Positions 1 through 6,732 are shown, counted from the first letter of the stretch. The stretch: DNA of 11,018 nt from an uncultured Alphaproteobacteria bacterium (GCA_913044255.1 CAJWOI010000059.1:1-11018), one strand, 5' to 3'. The notes: a model not told the origin generated them from the sequence alone. Numbers and translations are program-made.

Positions 1-576
1 ATCGCCACCATGTGGGGCGGTTCCATCAGTTTTGAAACCCCAATGCTTTACGCGCTTGGTTTCATTTTTGTGTTCACACTCGGCGGCGTCACTGGAGTTG
101 TATGCGCAAATGCGGGAATTGATGTGGTAATTCATGACACCTACTACATCGTGGCGCACTTTCATTACACGTTAAGCCTAGGAGCAGTATTTTCTCTATT
201 TGCAGGCCTCTATTATTGGCTACCAAAAATGTGTGGTCGACGTTATCCGGAATTACTAGGAAAATTTCAATTCTGGACACTTTTCATCGGGGTAAATTTA
301 ACTTTTTTCCCCCAGCACTTTCTCGGTCTGGCAGGAATGCCTCGTCGTTACGCGGATTATCCGATCGCTTTCGAAGGGTGGAATATGGTTTCTTCTTTTG
401 GTTCCTACATTTCAGGATTTTCCGCAGTATTATTTATTCTTGTATTGTATCGTACATTTACCGCAGGGGTCCGAGTGCAAGCAAACCCTTGGGGCGACGG
501 GGCAACAAGCATGGAATGGAAATTATCTTCTCCGCCACCTTTCCATACCTATGAAGAATTGCCTGTTTTTAAGTGA
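1..576 (+). CDS. ctaD: Cytochrome c oxidase subunit I, aa3 type (3' end only)
   Basis: This is the C-terminal 191 residues of the haem-copper oxidase catalytic subunit, an inner-membrane protein that reduces O2 to water and pumps protons. The reading frame is open from base 1, so the 5' end lies outside the window. Visible signatures are IHDTYY followed by AHFHY, which in this family supplies the Mg-site/propionate residues and the paired histidines that bind haem a3 and haem a. Further on is GMPRRY, the conserved arginine pair near the haem propionates. Four hydrophobic membrane segments remain, matching helices IX to XII, and the tail SSPPPFHTYEELP is the usual end of proteobacterial subunit I. 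No other oxidase gene follows within the window; the next 545 bases look noncoding. Confidence 0.97.
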   Translation: MATMWGGSISFETPMLYALGFIFVFTLGGVTGVVCANAGIDVVIHDTYYIVAHFHYTLSLGAVFSLFAGLYYWLPKMCGRRYPELLGKFQFWTLFIGVNLTFFPQHFLGLAGMPRRYADYPIAFEGWNMVSSFGSYISGFSAVLFILVLYRTFTAGVRVQANPWGDGATSMEWKLSSPPPFHTYEELPVFK

Positions 577-1040
577 GTTAGGCACGGAACAAATCGGAGA
601 CGTCCTTGGTTTCCTGTCAGTCTGATGCTGTATACTTGGAATTTGTCGAGGCCGAAATTGTTGGCAGGCGCGTAGGGTCAGTAATCAGGGATCGCGCCGG
701 TACCGAGCAGGGCCCAATTCGCACATCAAGCTTATGGCGCAACAGTGTGCGAGCGGAATGGGGATCCACGTGACCGCAAATCGTGTGTATTGGCTGCGCA
801 ACACAAATTTGTTCAACCAAGAAGGATGCATTTAGGTGCGTGTTTTTGACCCATGTAAGGCGGTTACTTTTTTCCTCAACCAACAATAGCCATGCGGTGT
901 GGGAAAAAAAAGGAGATAGAGGCGTGTCTTCTTTTTTTTGCAGAACGGTTAGAGCGATCATAGACAGAGCGTCAAAGTTTTAAGACTTTAATAGGGTGTT
1001 TTTTCGTTTTTAATTTTATTTCAGAAATTAGGTGAAAGAA
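577..1040. other. Noncoding stretch downstream of ctaD
   Basis: With the box region that follows, this gives 545 bases without a convincing gene. A minus-strand open frame of 114 codons (617-961) has no recognisable motif, and its composition looks like chance reading. Several weak inverted repeats are visible (for example 667-672 with 693-698, and 720-725 with 746-751), each only 6 bp with 20-base loops. The one clear structure is the A-tract/T-tract hairpin listed separately. A small RNA or a long 5' leader cannot be excluded. Confidence 0.5.
904..939. terminator. A-tract/T-tract hairpin, possible bidirectional terminator
   Basis: Eight A's followed by GGAGA (904-916) can pair with TCTTC followed by eight T's (927-939), giving a 13-bp stem with one G-T pair and a 10-base loop. 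Runs of T on both strands would let it act as an intrinsic terminator in either direction. The stem core has few GC pairs, so terminator strength is uncertain. It lies about 330 bases after the ctaD stop. Confidence 0.4.
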
Positions 1041-1054
1041 TTGATTTGGGTTAA
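1041..1054 (+). promoter_or_regulatory. FNR-type box upstream of the regulator gene
   Basis: The sequence is TTGAT TTGG GTTAA. The left half-site is the perfect FNR half and the right half is TTAAC read inward. It ends 67 bases before the regulator start codon. A class II arrangement would put a -10 near 1077-1082 (CATTCT, a weak match), so activation from here is plausible but not clear. Confidence 0.65.
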
Positions 1055-1090
1055 TTTTCAGATTTCTGTCGTATGTCATTCTGCGTATAC

Positions 1091-1104
1091 TTGATTTAGG
1101 TTAA
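1091..1104 (+). promoter_or_regulatory. Second FNR-type box, next to the regulator start
   Basis: The sequence is TTGAT TTAG GTTAA, identical to the 1041 box except for one spacer base. It ends 17 bases before the ATG and just upstream of the ribosome-binding GAGGA (1111-1115). At this position it would overlap the transcription start or 5' leader of a promoter driven from the first box, which suggests negative autoregulation. Confidence 0.65.
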
Positions 1105-1121
1105 GTGGCTGAGGACCAACG

Positions 1122-1934
1122 ATGACTCAGGGTATGGAATACGTGACACGACAAAGCTGCATTGTGCCATCTGACCAAGGCATACGACTAAACCGATGTT
1201 CAATTTGCACAGTACGTCAGTGGGCCTTATGTCAGCCGTTGCGGGAGACTGACCTCAATGTCGTTGAAAATTTCAAATCTGGCGAAAAAACAATTTTCAC
1301 CGGTGAAGACTTATACGTGGCAGGAGAACAATCGCGCGAGTTATATACGTTGCTAGATGGCTGGATTTTTCTGTACAAACTGTTGGATGATGGCCGCCGA
1401 CAGATCACGAAAATTGTTTTACCTGGAGATTTTATTGGTTTTGGTCCTGACTTGAACGGACCCATGGATCATTCCGCAGGAGCGTTAACTGATGCTCAGT
1501 TGTGTGTGTTTCCTAAAACCAAAATTTTAGGGTTATTCAAGGAGCACCCAGAGCTTGCGATACGGATGACATGGCTAGTTGCCCGAGACATGGAGATGGC
1601 TCATGAACGATTGATGAGCGTGGGACGTCGGACGGCAAGAGAAGGGGTCTCTCAATTTCTTCTAGAGTTGTATTATCGCCTGCGTTTTCGCAGCTCGGTA
1701 TCGGTGGGGACCAACATGCCACTGCCGTTGACACAAGAACATATTGGGGATTCGTTGGGCCTGACGGCGGTTCACGTAAATCGAACTGTTCGCAAACTTC
1801 GGGAAACAGGCTTGCTTGCTATAGAAAAGAAGAATTTGAGGATTCTTGATCCTGATGGGCTTGCGAAAATAGCTCGGATTGATGCGGAAACGCTTAGCCG
1901 CCTAAATTTCTCTCTAACAGCAACGAACTCTTGA
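1122..1934 (+). CDS. Crp/FNR-family transcriptional regulator with Fe-S type cysteines
   Basis: A 270-residue DNA-binding regulator. The N-terminus carries C26-X2-C29-X7-C37 and a later C128. This is the four-cysteine layout that holds the O2-labile 4Fe-4S cluster in FNR/FnrL/FnrN proteins; C13 is extra. Residues about 45-150 form the cyclic-nucleotide-like beta-roll, about 150-185 the dimer helix, and 200-240 the winged helix-turn-helix (LTQEHIGDSLGLT, then AVHVNRTVRKL). The recognition helix keeps R221 but has V217 and N220 where E. coli FNR has Glu209 and Ser212. The start is the ATG with GAGGA six bases upstream; an in-frame ATG at 1134 has poorer spacing. Two FNR-type boxes precede it, so autoregulation is likely. 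It probably senses oxygen or redox state and controls the nearby genes that carry the same box. FixK/FnrN subtype not resolved. Confidence 0.92.
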   Translation: MTQGMEYVTRQSCIVPSDQGIRLNRCSICTVRQWALCQPLRETDLNVVENFKSGEKTIFTGEDLYVAGEQSRELYTLLDGWIFLYKLLDDGRRQITKIVLPGDFIGFGPDLNGPMDHSAGALTDAQLCVFPKTKILGLFKEHPELAIRMTWLVARDMEMAHERLMSVGRRTAREGVSQFLLELYYRLRFRSSVSVGTNMPLPLTQEHIGDSLGLTAVHVNRTVRKLRETGLLAIEKKNLRILDPDGLAKIARIDAETLSRLNFSLTATNS

Positions 1935-2014
1935 TCTCAAGTTTTGTTCCGGCGGGAGCGGGAGATCTACCGTTGTAACCCCAAATAGTTGAGCTCTCGG
2001 CATTTTCCTACAAA

Positions 2015-2046
2015 GAAGTGCCCTGCCTAGCGGGGCAGGGCACTTC
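2015..2046 (+). terminator. Strong hairpin after the regulator gene
   Basis: GAAGTGCCCTGCC (2015-2027) pairs perfectly with GGCAGGGCACTTC (2034-2046), leaving a 6-base loop. A 13-bp GC-rich stem 80 bases after the regulator stop is the expected place for a transcription terminator. There is no T-run directly after it on the plus strand, so it may be Rho-assisted or serve as an mRNA 3' stabiliser. Confidence 0.6.
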
Positions 2047-2110
2047 AGGTGGTCTGTAGGAGGAAAACGTCAACGATAAAATGTTTTTATACTGAGTGAA
2101 AGGGACTGCC

Positions 2111-2124
2111 ATAACCTGGATCAA
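2111..2124 (+). promoter_or_regulatory. Imperfect FNR-type box
   Basis: The sequence is ATAAC CTGG ATCAA. The right half is a perfect FNR half-site and the left half has one mismatch to TTAAC. A good -10-like hexamer, CATAAT (2145-2150), lies 20 bases downstream, close to class II spacing. It would be the distal of two boxes ahead of the small-protein operon at 2303. Confidence 0.5.
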
Positions 2125-2180
2125 TCTGTTTATAAGGATGTGTCCATAATGAAATCAACACCTCAGTGAATGCCAAGAAC

Positions 2181-2222
2181 TTAACGTAGGTTAAGGTTTC
2201 CCCAAGTGCGAAATTCTACGAT
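2181..2222 (+). promoter_or_regulatory. FNR-type box with matching -10 hexamer, promoter of the small-protein pair
   Basis: TTAAC GTAG GTTAA (2181-2194) is a perfectly symmetrical pair of half-sites. TACGAT (2217-2222) matches the -10 consensus at 4 of 6 bases and begins 22 bases after the box, the spacing of FNR class II promoters. Transcription would start near 2229, about 74 bases before the ATG at 2303. Confidence 0.6.
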
Positions 2223-2302
2223 CGCTCCTTCTAAATTCCTTCTGTTTTGCAATGGACCCGATCGGCATGTTCAAAAACACCATACGAATCAAGGGGGGAG
2301 AA

Positions 2303-2479
2303 ATGGCTGGGAAACTCATCCGCAGCACGGAAAAGCGCACCAAACCCCCCAAATATGTTCTGTCTTCAGGTCGTATATTTGGACGGACTTGGTCCTCCTG
2401 GCTGTTAAAACCAAGCCGCACCCTGGCTTGGCGACAGCAACTCAAGAATGAGATTAGTGATATTAAGTTGGAGTTCTGA
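2303..2479 (+). CDS. Small basic protein with DUF1127-like segment
   Basis: A 58-residue basic protein starting MAGKLIRS. I chose the ATG at 2303 because AGGGGGGAG (2292-2300) lies just upstream; the earlier in-frame ATG at 2252 has no ribosome site. Its last 35 residues, with the core RTLAWRQQLKNEISD, align without gaps to residues 38-71 of the cysteine protein at 3653 (12 of 34 identical by hand). They resemble the first helix of DUF1127 proteins, but the second half (the usual D-I-G-L-T-R block) is missing. Its TGA overlaps the next gene's ATG (TGATG), so the two are probably translated together. Function unknown; DUF1127-type proteins are small, and several have been linked to RNA binding or metabolic regulation. 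The coupling is the best evidence that it is a real gene. Confidence 0.65.
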   Translation: MAGKLIRSTEKRTKPPKYVLSSGRIFGRTWSSWLLKPSRTLAWRQQLKNEISDIKLEF

Positions 2480-2907
2480 TGGCCATGAAATTAAAGAAAG
2501 TTTTTGCAGGATCAACATTGGTGCTTTCCCTTCTTGTGGGAGGAGGATCTGTTTTTTCAGAAGAGAGTTGCGATCCACCTATCGATGGAATGCTTGAGGA
2601 TGCCGCACTGGAAGCAGGTAAAGCTAACCCCCCCGAGGGATGCCTTCAGGTTTGGTCGAGTAAGTTTACCTCATCTGAAATTAAGAATGACGGCGGATAT
2701 GGTGCACTGATAGAGCGTTGGGAACTAATTGCCAGAGAAATTTTTGTCGGATGTTATCGGAAGGGAGAGGTTGGCGTAGATACAGAGAAACGCTACATAC
2801 CTGCCGGCACCGAGTCGGTCGTTCATGCACTATGTAGCGTGCCAGTCACTTGTGATGCAAATATCCCTAAATTTTCTGAGGATATATACTGCGATATTTT
2901 GCAATAA
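2479..2907 (+). CDS. Secreted six-cysteine protein of unknown function
   Basis: A 142-residue protein with a classical signal peptide: Lys residues at 4, 6 and 7, a hydrophobic stretch at about 8-24, and a likely cut after V-F-S near residue 27. The mature part is about 115 residues and acidic overall. It has six cysteines (31, 55, 92, 119, 125, 138), an even number that suits three disulfides in the periplasm. I recognise no domain. The start ATG at 2479 overlaps the upstream stop and has GGAG (2470-2473) five bases away; the ATG at 2485 would also leave an intact signal peptide. It likely shares the FNR-box promoter at 2181 with the small protein before it. Pairing a small basic cytoplasmic protein with a periplasmic one is unusual. 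Confidence 0.82.
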   Translation: MAMKLKKVFAGSTLVLSLLVGGGSVFSEESCDPPIDGMLEDAALEAGKANPPEGCLQVWSSKFTSSEIKNDGGYGALIERWELIAREIFVGCYRKGEVGVDTEKRYIPAGTESVVHALCSVPVTCDANIPKFSEDIYCDILQ

Positions 2908-2988
2908 GAACATATAACGAACAAAAATACGTGGTCGGTCTATTGTATTTACAAATACCAAATATGATTTTCTGTCATAGAAAATAAA

Positions 2989-3027
2989 GGAACGGGAAAG
3001 AGTAAATTAGGACATTCCCGCTGTTCC
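2989..3027. terminator. Hairpin between convergent genes
   Basis: GGAAC GGGAA (2989-2998) can pair with TTCCC (3015-3019) and GTTCC (3023-3027), a 10-bp stem with a 3-base bulge and a 16-base loop. A second small palindrome, GTATTT AC AAATAC, lies at 2945-2958. The region separates the secreted-protein gene from the convergent DUF123 gene, so a shared terminator is likely. Confidence 0.45.
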
Positions 3028-3076
3028 GTTTCTGGTTCTATATAGCTTCTGGTTAGTTTGCTTCCTCGAGAGCACA

Positions 3077-3493
3077 CTAGTGGGGTGACAATTCTTTCTT
3101 ATGGAATGGTTTTTCAAGACGTAAAAGATGGGAAGGGCATAGTTGGCAATCGCTATTTCCAAAGCCAGTTATTGCAACTGAGATGTCGCGCAATGAGAGA
3201 AGATGCCTAACGAGCTCACATTCTTTGACATCAGGCCAGCCAAATGCATTTAGACTCTCGCAGTTCGCGGTCAACCAATCCACATGCCAGTGCCGCACCT
3301 TATTGTGACTAAAATGCCTTAGACATCGCGCACGTATTCCACCAGGCCCGTATGCGCTTCCGATGTACGCGTAGATGCCCTTGCCAAGCAGGCCGTCGAA
3401 CCGGGTCGGAGGAAGTGGTGTTGGTCGAAGAAGCGATATCACCAAAACATAAGCGCCAGCTGTTTGGGGTAGGCGAGCGGGAGGATAAGACAT
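3077..3493 (-). CDS. GIY-YIG / DUF123 family protein
   Basis: A 138-residue protein of the DUF123 type, a GIY-YIG-fold group of putative small nucleases. Visible are GAYVLV (13-18, the GIY strand), YAYIGSAYGPGG (41-52, the YIG strand with the family's SA-GPGG extension), R54/R56, the block RHWHVDWL (67-74), an ECELV segment (91-95) and GFGNSDC-X2-CPSH (110-122). The last, with C116, C119 and H122, may bind metal. I chose the ATG at 3493 because GAGGAAC lies about 7 bases upstream; an earlier TTG at 3526 with AAGGGG upstream would add 11 residues. It is divergent from the gene at 3653 and convergent with the one at 2479. In some bacteria DUF123 is fused to endonuclease III, which hints at DNA repair, but its substrate is not known. 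It could be a bystander to the FNR-box genes. Confidence 0.88.
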   Translation of the reverse strand: MSYPPARLPQTAGAYVLVISLLRPTPLPPTRFDGLLGKGIYAYIGSAYGPGGIRARCLRHFSHNKVRHWHVDWLTANCESLNAFGWPDVKECELVRHLLSLRDISVAITGFGNSDCQLCPSHLLRLEKPFHKKELSPH

Positions 3494-3592
3494 TAACAGT
3501 TCCTCTCGGTTGAACCACATGGCCAAGAACTACCCCTTAAGTTTGTTGCCGAAGCAAGGTTGCTACCAAATTTAAATCAGAAATAAACACAA

Positions 3593-3634
3593 TTGATACA
3601 GATTAAGGTTTATTCAAGATATCTAACTTAATTT
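3593..3634 (+). promoter_or_regulatory. FNR-type box with -10 region, promoter of the 3653 operon
   Basis: TTGAT ACAG ATTAA (3593-3606) has one perfect and one near-perfect FNR half-site. TAATTT (3629-3634) starts 22 bases downstream at the class II position, though it matches the -10 consensus only partly. The start codon at 3653 follows closely, so the leader would be about 12 bases. The box could also affect the divergent DUF123 gene. Confidence 0.6.
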
Positions 3635-3652
3635 ACTTTTAGTGAGGTTCCA

Positions 3653-4165
3653 GTGGGTTATGCACGGAGCGATACGTTGCGCCGATATAAAAGAATAACA
3701 AAGAACGAGTCCTACCATACCGCGCTTCCCATCGAGGCCGGAAACCATGCTCCTGTTTCTTATCAGATACTTCGAAAAAATTGGTTTTCAAAGATGTTAA
3801 AACTGATTCGAACATGGGGTTGGAGACGTCAAATCTTAGCTGAACTTCGTGACATGACGGAGAAAGATATTGATATCTTCCTTTCAGACGTCGGGCTGAC
3901 ACGTGCGAGCTTGCACGCTGTCGCTACAAGCCGCCTCTCCGACTCCGAATTACTTCCAAGAATGTTGCAACGAATTGGTTTGAGTGGACAGGGAAAAATT
4001 GATGGTTCCATCCTCCGTGATATGCAGCGCACGTGCTTACACTGCATCAGAAAAAAAGAATGTACGAAGTGGCTTGATCAGGGACGAGATAACAGTAGAC
4101 ATCCCTTATTTTGTCCAAATTCATTTACATTTGAAGGGTTAAAAAATCCTCAATTCCCTCTTTAG
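3653..4165 (+). CDS. DUF1127-like domain joined to a four-cysteine (DUF6455-like) tail
   Basis: A 170-residue protein in two parts. Residues about 44-90 (LKLIRTWGWRRQILAELRDM, then D-V-G-L-T-R-A) match the DUF1127 pattern of a helix with W-RR-L-EL-M followed by D-x-G-L-T-R. Residues 126-160 carry C128-X2-C131-X5-C137-X16-C154 with KWL and HPLFCPN, which I read as DUF6455-like. Four spaced cysteines could hold an Fe-S cluster or zinc. The GTG start at 3653 has GTGAGG five bases upstream; a later ATG at 3794 (start of MLKL) would keep both domains but lacks a ribosome site. It is first in a likely operon with the oxygenase at 4251 and the large protein at 4991, behind an FNR-type box. It may be a small redox or metal sensor; biochemical role unknown. 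Confidence 0.85.
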   Translation: MGYARSDTLRRYKRITKNESYHTALPIEAGNHAPVSYQILRKNWFSKMLKLIRTWGWRRQILAELRDMTEKDIDIFLSDVGLTRASLHAVATSRLSDSELLPRMLQRIGLSGQGKIDGSILRDMQRTCLHCIRKKECTKWLDQGRDNSRHPLFCPNSFTFEGLKNPQFPL

Positions 4166-4250
4166 CATAATTGGAACAGCAGAACTTTCCGCCCTCATCA
4201 GAGTCGGAAGACGCGTCAATAGAGGCGGAGTCGCAGGAGAGTAGCAACAA

Positions 4251-4895
4251 ATGGTTTATTCTGAAAAGAACGGAATCATAGAGTCTTTGTTGAATTGTTT
4301 TGACAACGCGGATGTGCACACCGATCCCTACAACCACTGGCTTTTGTCGAATACTCTTACTCGGAAACACTGCGATCGTCTTCTAGATTTGCCTCTACCG
4401 CCGGCGGAAATAAAGACTCTTACTGGCAGGAGAGAGGAAAACAATCAGACGCGCATATTTTTAACTTCAAAAAAGTATTCCAGCCATTCCATATGCCAAG
4501 ACCTTATCCAAGCGTTCAAAGAGCAGCAGGTCTTGTCCAAGATAGAACGACTTTGTGACATAGACATTTCCAAGGGCCATCTCAGAATTGAGTACACGCA
4601 AGATGTAGATGGTTTTTGGTTGGAGCCTCATACTGATATTGGTGAGAAACTTTTCACTATGCTTGTATATTTATCGAGCGATTCAGAACCTGACGATGCT
4701 GGAACCGATATTTTTGATAGCGATCATAACTGGGTCGGTCGAGCCCCTTTTAAACAAGATAATGGGCTAATTTTCATCCCTGGTTCGGATACTTGGCACG
4801 GATTTGTGAAACGACCACTCGCGGCCGTACGTAGATCAATAATTGTCAATTTTGTCACAGATAACTGGCGGGAGCGTTGGCAACTTGCACTGTAA
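4251..4895 (+). CDS. 2OG-Fe(II) dependent oxygenase
   Basis: A 214-residue soluble protein with the double-stranded beta-helix signature of the 2-oxoglutarate/Fe(II) oxygenases. It has H127-T-D129 (in LEPHTDI) and H183 (in DTWHGF) as the iron facial triad, and R194/R195 before SIIVNFV as the 2OG-binding arginine. GLIFIPGSDTWH is the typical strand before the distal histidine. The family couples O2 and 2-oxoglutarate to hydroxylation of proteins or small molecules; this subgroup resembles the prolyl-4-hydroxylase-like fold, but the substrate cannot be told. The ATG has GGAGAG nine bases upstream. It sits 85 bases after the cysteine protein and 95 before the 512-residue protein with no terminator between, so I infer one operon. 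O2 dependence would fit control by an FNR-like sensor. Confidence 0.9.
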   Translation: MVYSEKNGIIESLLNCFDNADVHTDPYNHWLLSNTLTRKHCDRLLDLPLPPAEIKTLTGRREENNQTRIFLTSKKYSSHSICQDLIQAFKEQQVLSKIERLCDIDISKGHLRIEYTQDVDGFWLEPHTDIGEKLFTMLVYLSSDSEPDDAGTDIFDSDHNWVGRAPFKQDNGLIFIPGSDTWHGFVKRPLAAVRRSIIVNFVTDNWRERWQLAL

Positions 4896-4990
4896 AGTGT
4901 TTTAAGTTTCTGTGCCCCTTCTGTCCCTTGGGGAGACCATGGTAGTCTTTATGTTTTCATAGATATCCTACCGAAATAAGGATGATCGAT

Positions 4991-6529
4991 ATGACTACCC
5001 TCGAAGAGCTTGACGAGTATGTGCTGGATGGAAAGTTCCATGAGGCAACAGAAAGTTTCTGTAGGCTCTTATTGGAGGATCACTCGCTCCCCGAGTTAAC
5101 GCTTCATACTATGACAACCGCAGCTCCGTATTTACATGTGCCATCACACGAAAAACTTTTGGAGAATGGAGAATTTCGTAATGTGAATTACGATCACACT
5201 ATGCTGGGTATTCGTGCAGGAATGGCACTTTCTCCCTGGTTGTCCAAAATCGAGAAAAACTTAGGTATTATTCAAGGTATCTACTATGTGCCTCAAGGAC
5301 TCGATGTCTGGGGACAGTTAGAATGCGGCTTTCCTGGTCATTACGCGCGTGAACAAGAAAGGTGTCCCGAGAACGAACTCGGGCATGAACTGCACCGATA
5401 CTTTGAAGACCAAGAACCATTGCCGGATGGGTCGGTAGAAGAACGATTTGAGCGGATGTTCCAGGCCCTAACGGTTGGAGATAAAATAACAAGTTACCGA
5501 ATATTTTTGAGTTTGGCTGCACAACCAGAATGTCGCGATCGATTGCGCAATACTATGTTGTTTGCTTCTATCATCGACCAGCAGGAATATAATTCATTTC
5601 GTCGGGTGCGCCACATCGGACACAAAGCAATCCGAACCCGTGCCATGTTTGATATCGCTGATTGGATTGGTTGGGATCGTGCGCGACCCTTTTTTTATAT
5701 CGGGGTGCCGGATATTTGCAACGCTCCGATCTTTCACTCTTTATATGATCATGCGAGTTTTCTTTTAAATTTGAATTTTAAGGGCACACAGTTTCGAATT
5801 ATGGAAACAAATTCCATACCTCTCAGTGAAAGGGAACAAGATTGTTTGATAGGTAAAATCCTGGCTGGAGATCCAACAGATGTGACCGAGTGTATTACGG
5901 AATTTCTAAAAAATGAGAAGGCTCCGCAGAGCATTTCAGATGCGGTAAGTATTGCTCATGCAACTCATTCGGTAGAGAAAATTCGCTCACCAATTGCCTA
6001 TACGGTGCCAATGCACAGCTTTGACTACGCGAACGTTGTAAATTATTGGCTGAGACATTTTCATAATCCTCATCAAGTAAAAGCCGTTTATTTGTCGGCC
6101 TGGTTCGTCACAGATACAATTCGGGAAGTAGATGCATATCCCGACATTTCGGGAACAACTAAACCTAATCCCGACGCCCAACAGAAATGGGCTGATGGAG
6201 TGGCACTGTCTTTGCTGCTTCGAAAGCTTGAAGACGCTATCTTCAAACAGGATCCATCGGCTGCCGTGGCACTGGTGCGTTCATACATTAGTCGAACGCG
6301 TGCTCGAAAGGACCTGATTCGGATGTTGTCGCATTGTGCGGGAAAATACCAAGGTGACGCCCATATTTTTCGAAACGCATGTTCGGTCATCGAGGAGTAT
6401 CGCCTAAATTCGGCCACTCCACGACGAAAAGATATTTTGCTTGAATTTTGGGCTCACTATCTATCGTTCTACAAAAAACGTACCCTTGGAACGGAATGCT
6501 ACGATCTCTATCACAAATATTTTGGGTGA
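4991..6529 (+). CDS. 512-residue histidine-rich protein, family not recognised
   Basis: A full-length soluble protein with no signal peptide or membrane segment. I recognise no named domain. It looks mainly alpha-helical, with 23 histidines, many in conserved-looking contexts: YLHVPSHEK (48-56), NYDHTM (66-71), GFPGHYARE (113-121), RHIGHKAIR (207-215), FHSLYDHASF (248-257), IAHATHS (321-327), PMHSFDYANVVNYWLRHF (340-357), FWAHYLSFY (486-494). The regions near 207-260 and 320-380 look alike in pattern (His, then W, then a run of aromatic and small residues), which may be an internal duplication around a metal site. I chose the ATG at 4991 because AAGGA lies eight bases upstream; the ATG at 4982 is directly against it. 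It is last in the operon with the cysteine protein and the 2OG oxygenase. A di-iron or haem-type enzyme, or a substrate-binding partner of the oxygenase, is possible but unproven. Confidence 0.85.
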   Translation: MTTLEELDEYVLDGKFHEATESFCRLLLEDHSLPELTLHTMTTAAPYLHVPSHEKLLENGEFRNVNYDHTMLGIRAGMALSPWLSKIEKNLGIIQGIYYVPQGLDVWGQLECGFPGHYAREQERCPENELGHELHRYFEDQEPLPDGSVEERFERMFQALTVGDKITSYRIFLSLAAQPECRDRLRNTMLFASIIDQQEYNSFRRVRHIGHKAIRTRAMFDIADWIGWDRARPFFYIGVPDICNAPIFHSLYDHASFLLNLNFKGTQFRIMETNSIPLSEREQDCLIGKILAGDPTDVTECITEFLKNEKAPQSISDAVSIAHATHSVEKIRSPIAYTVPMHSFDYANVVNYWLRHFHNPHQVKAVYLSAWFVTDTIREVDAYPDISGTTKPNPDAQQKWADGVALSLLLRKLEDAIFKQDPSAAVALVRSYISRTRARKDLIRMLSHCAGKYQGDAHIFRNACSVIEEYRLNSATPRRKDILLEFWAHYLSFYKKRTLGTECYDLYHKYFG

Positions 6530-6732
6530 TTAACGTTTGTAGACAGATATAACTGGGGGTCCCGAATGGTCAGGATCCTGTGGAAGAAATAACTCTATAA
6601 CCCGTTAGAGAACTAGGGATAACGCACCATCATTCGTAGCCTACCCCTACCTTCGAGTATGATTCTACAATCCATTCAAAGAAACGAGATGTAGACTATT
6701 TTATACGGCGGGTGCCGAGCGGTTAAATCGGT

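Noticed and set aside
617..961. 114-codon minus-strand open frame
   Set aside because: No motif, no plausible ribosome site noted, and composition like chance reading of a noncoding interval that contains the A/T hairpin.
1935..1985. E-x-x-x-Y peptide (ERE-I-Y) as a possible pqqA
   Set aside because: No ATG or ribosome site, it only follows the regulator's stop in the same frame, it lacks the other conserved PqqA residues, and it is about 8 kb from pqqB on the other strand.
2252..2302. Longer start for the small DUF1127-like gene
   Set aside because: The ATG at 2252 has no Shine-Dalgarno, while the ATG at 2303 has AGGGGGGAG directly upstream.
2206..2451. 81-codon plus-strand frame overlapping the small gene
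   Set aside because: It overlaps the better supported frame at 2303 that is coupled to the secreted-protein gene, and it shows no recognisable features.
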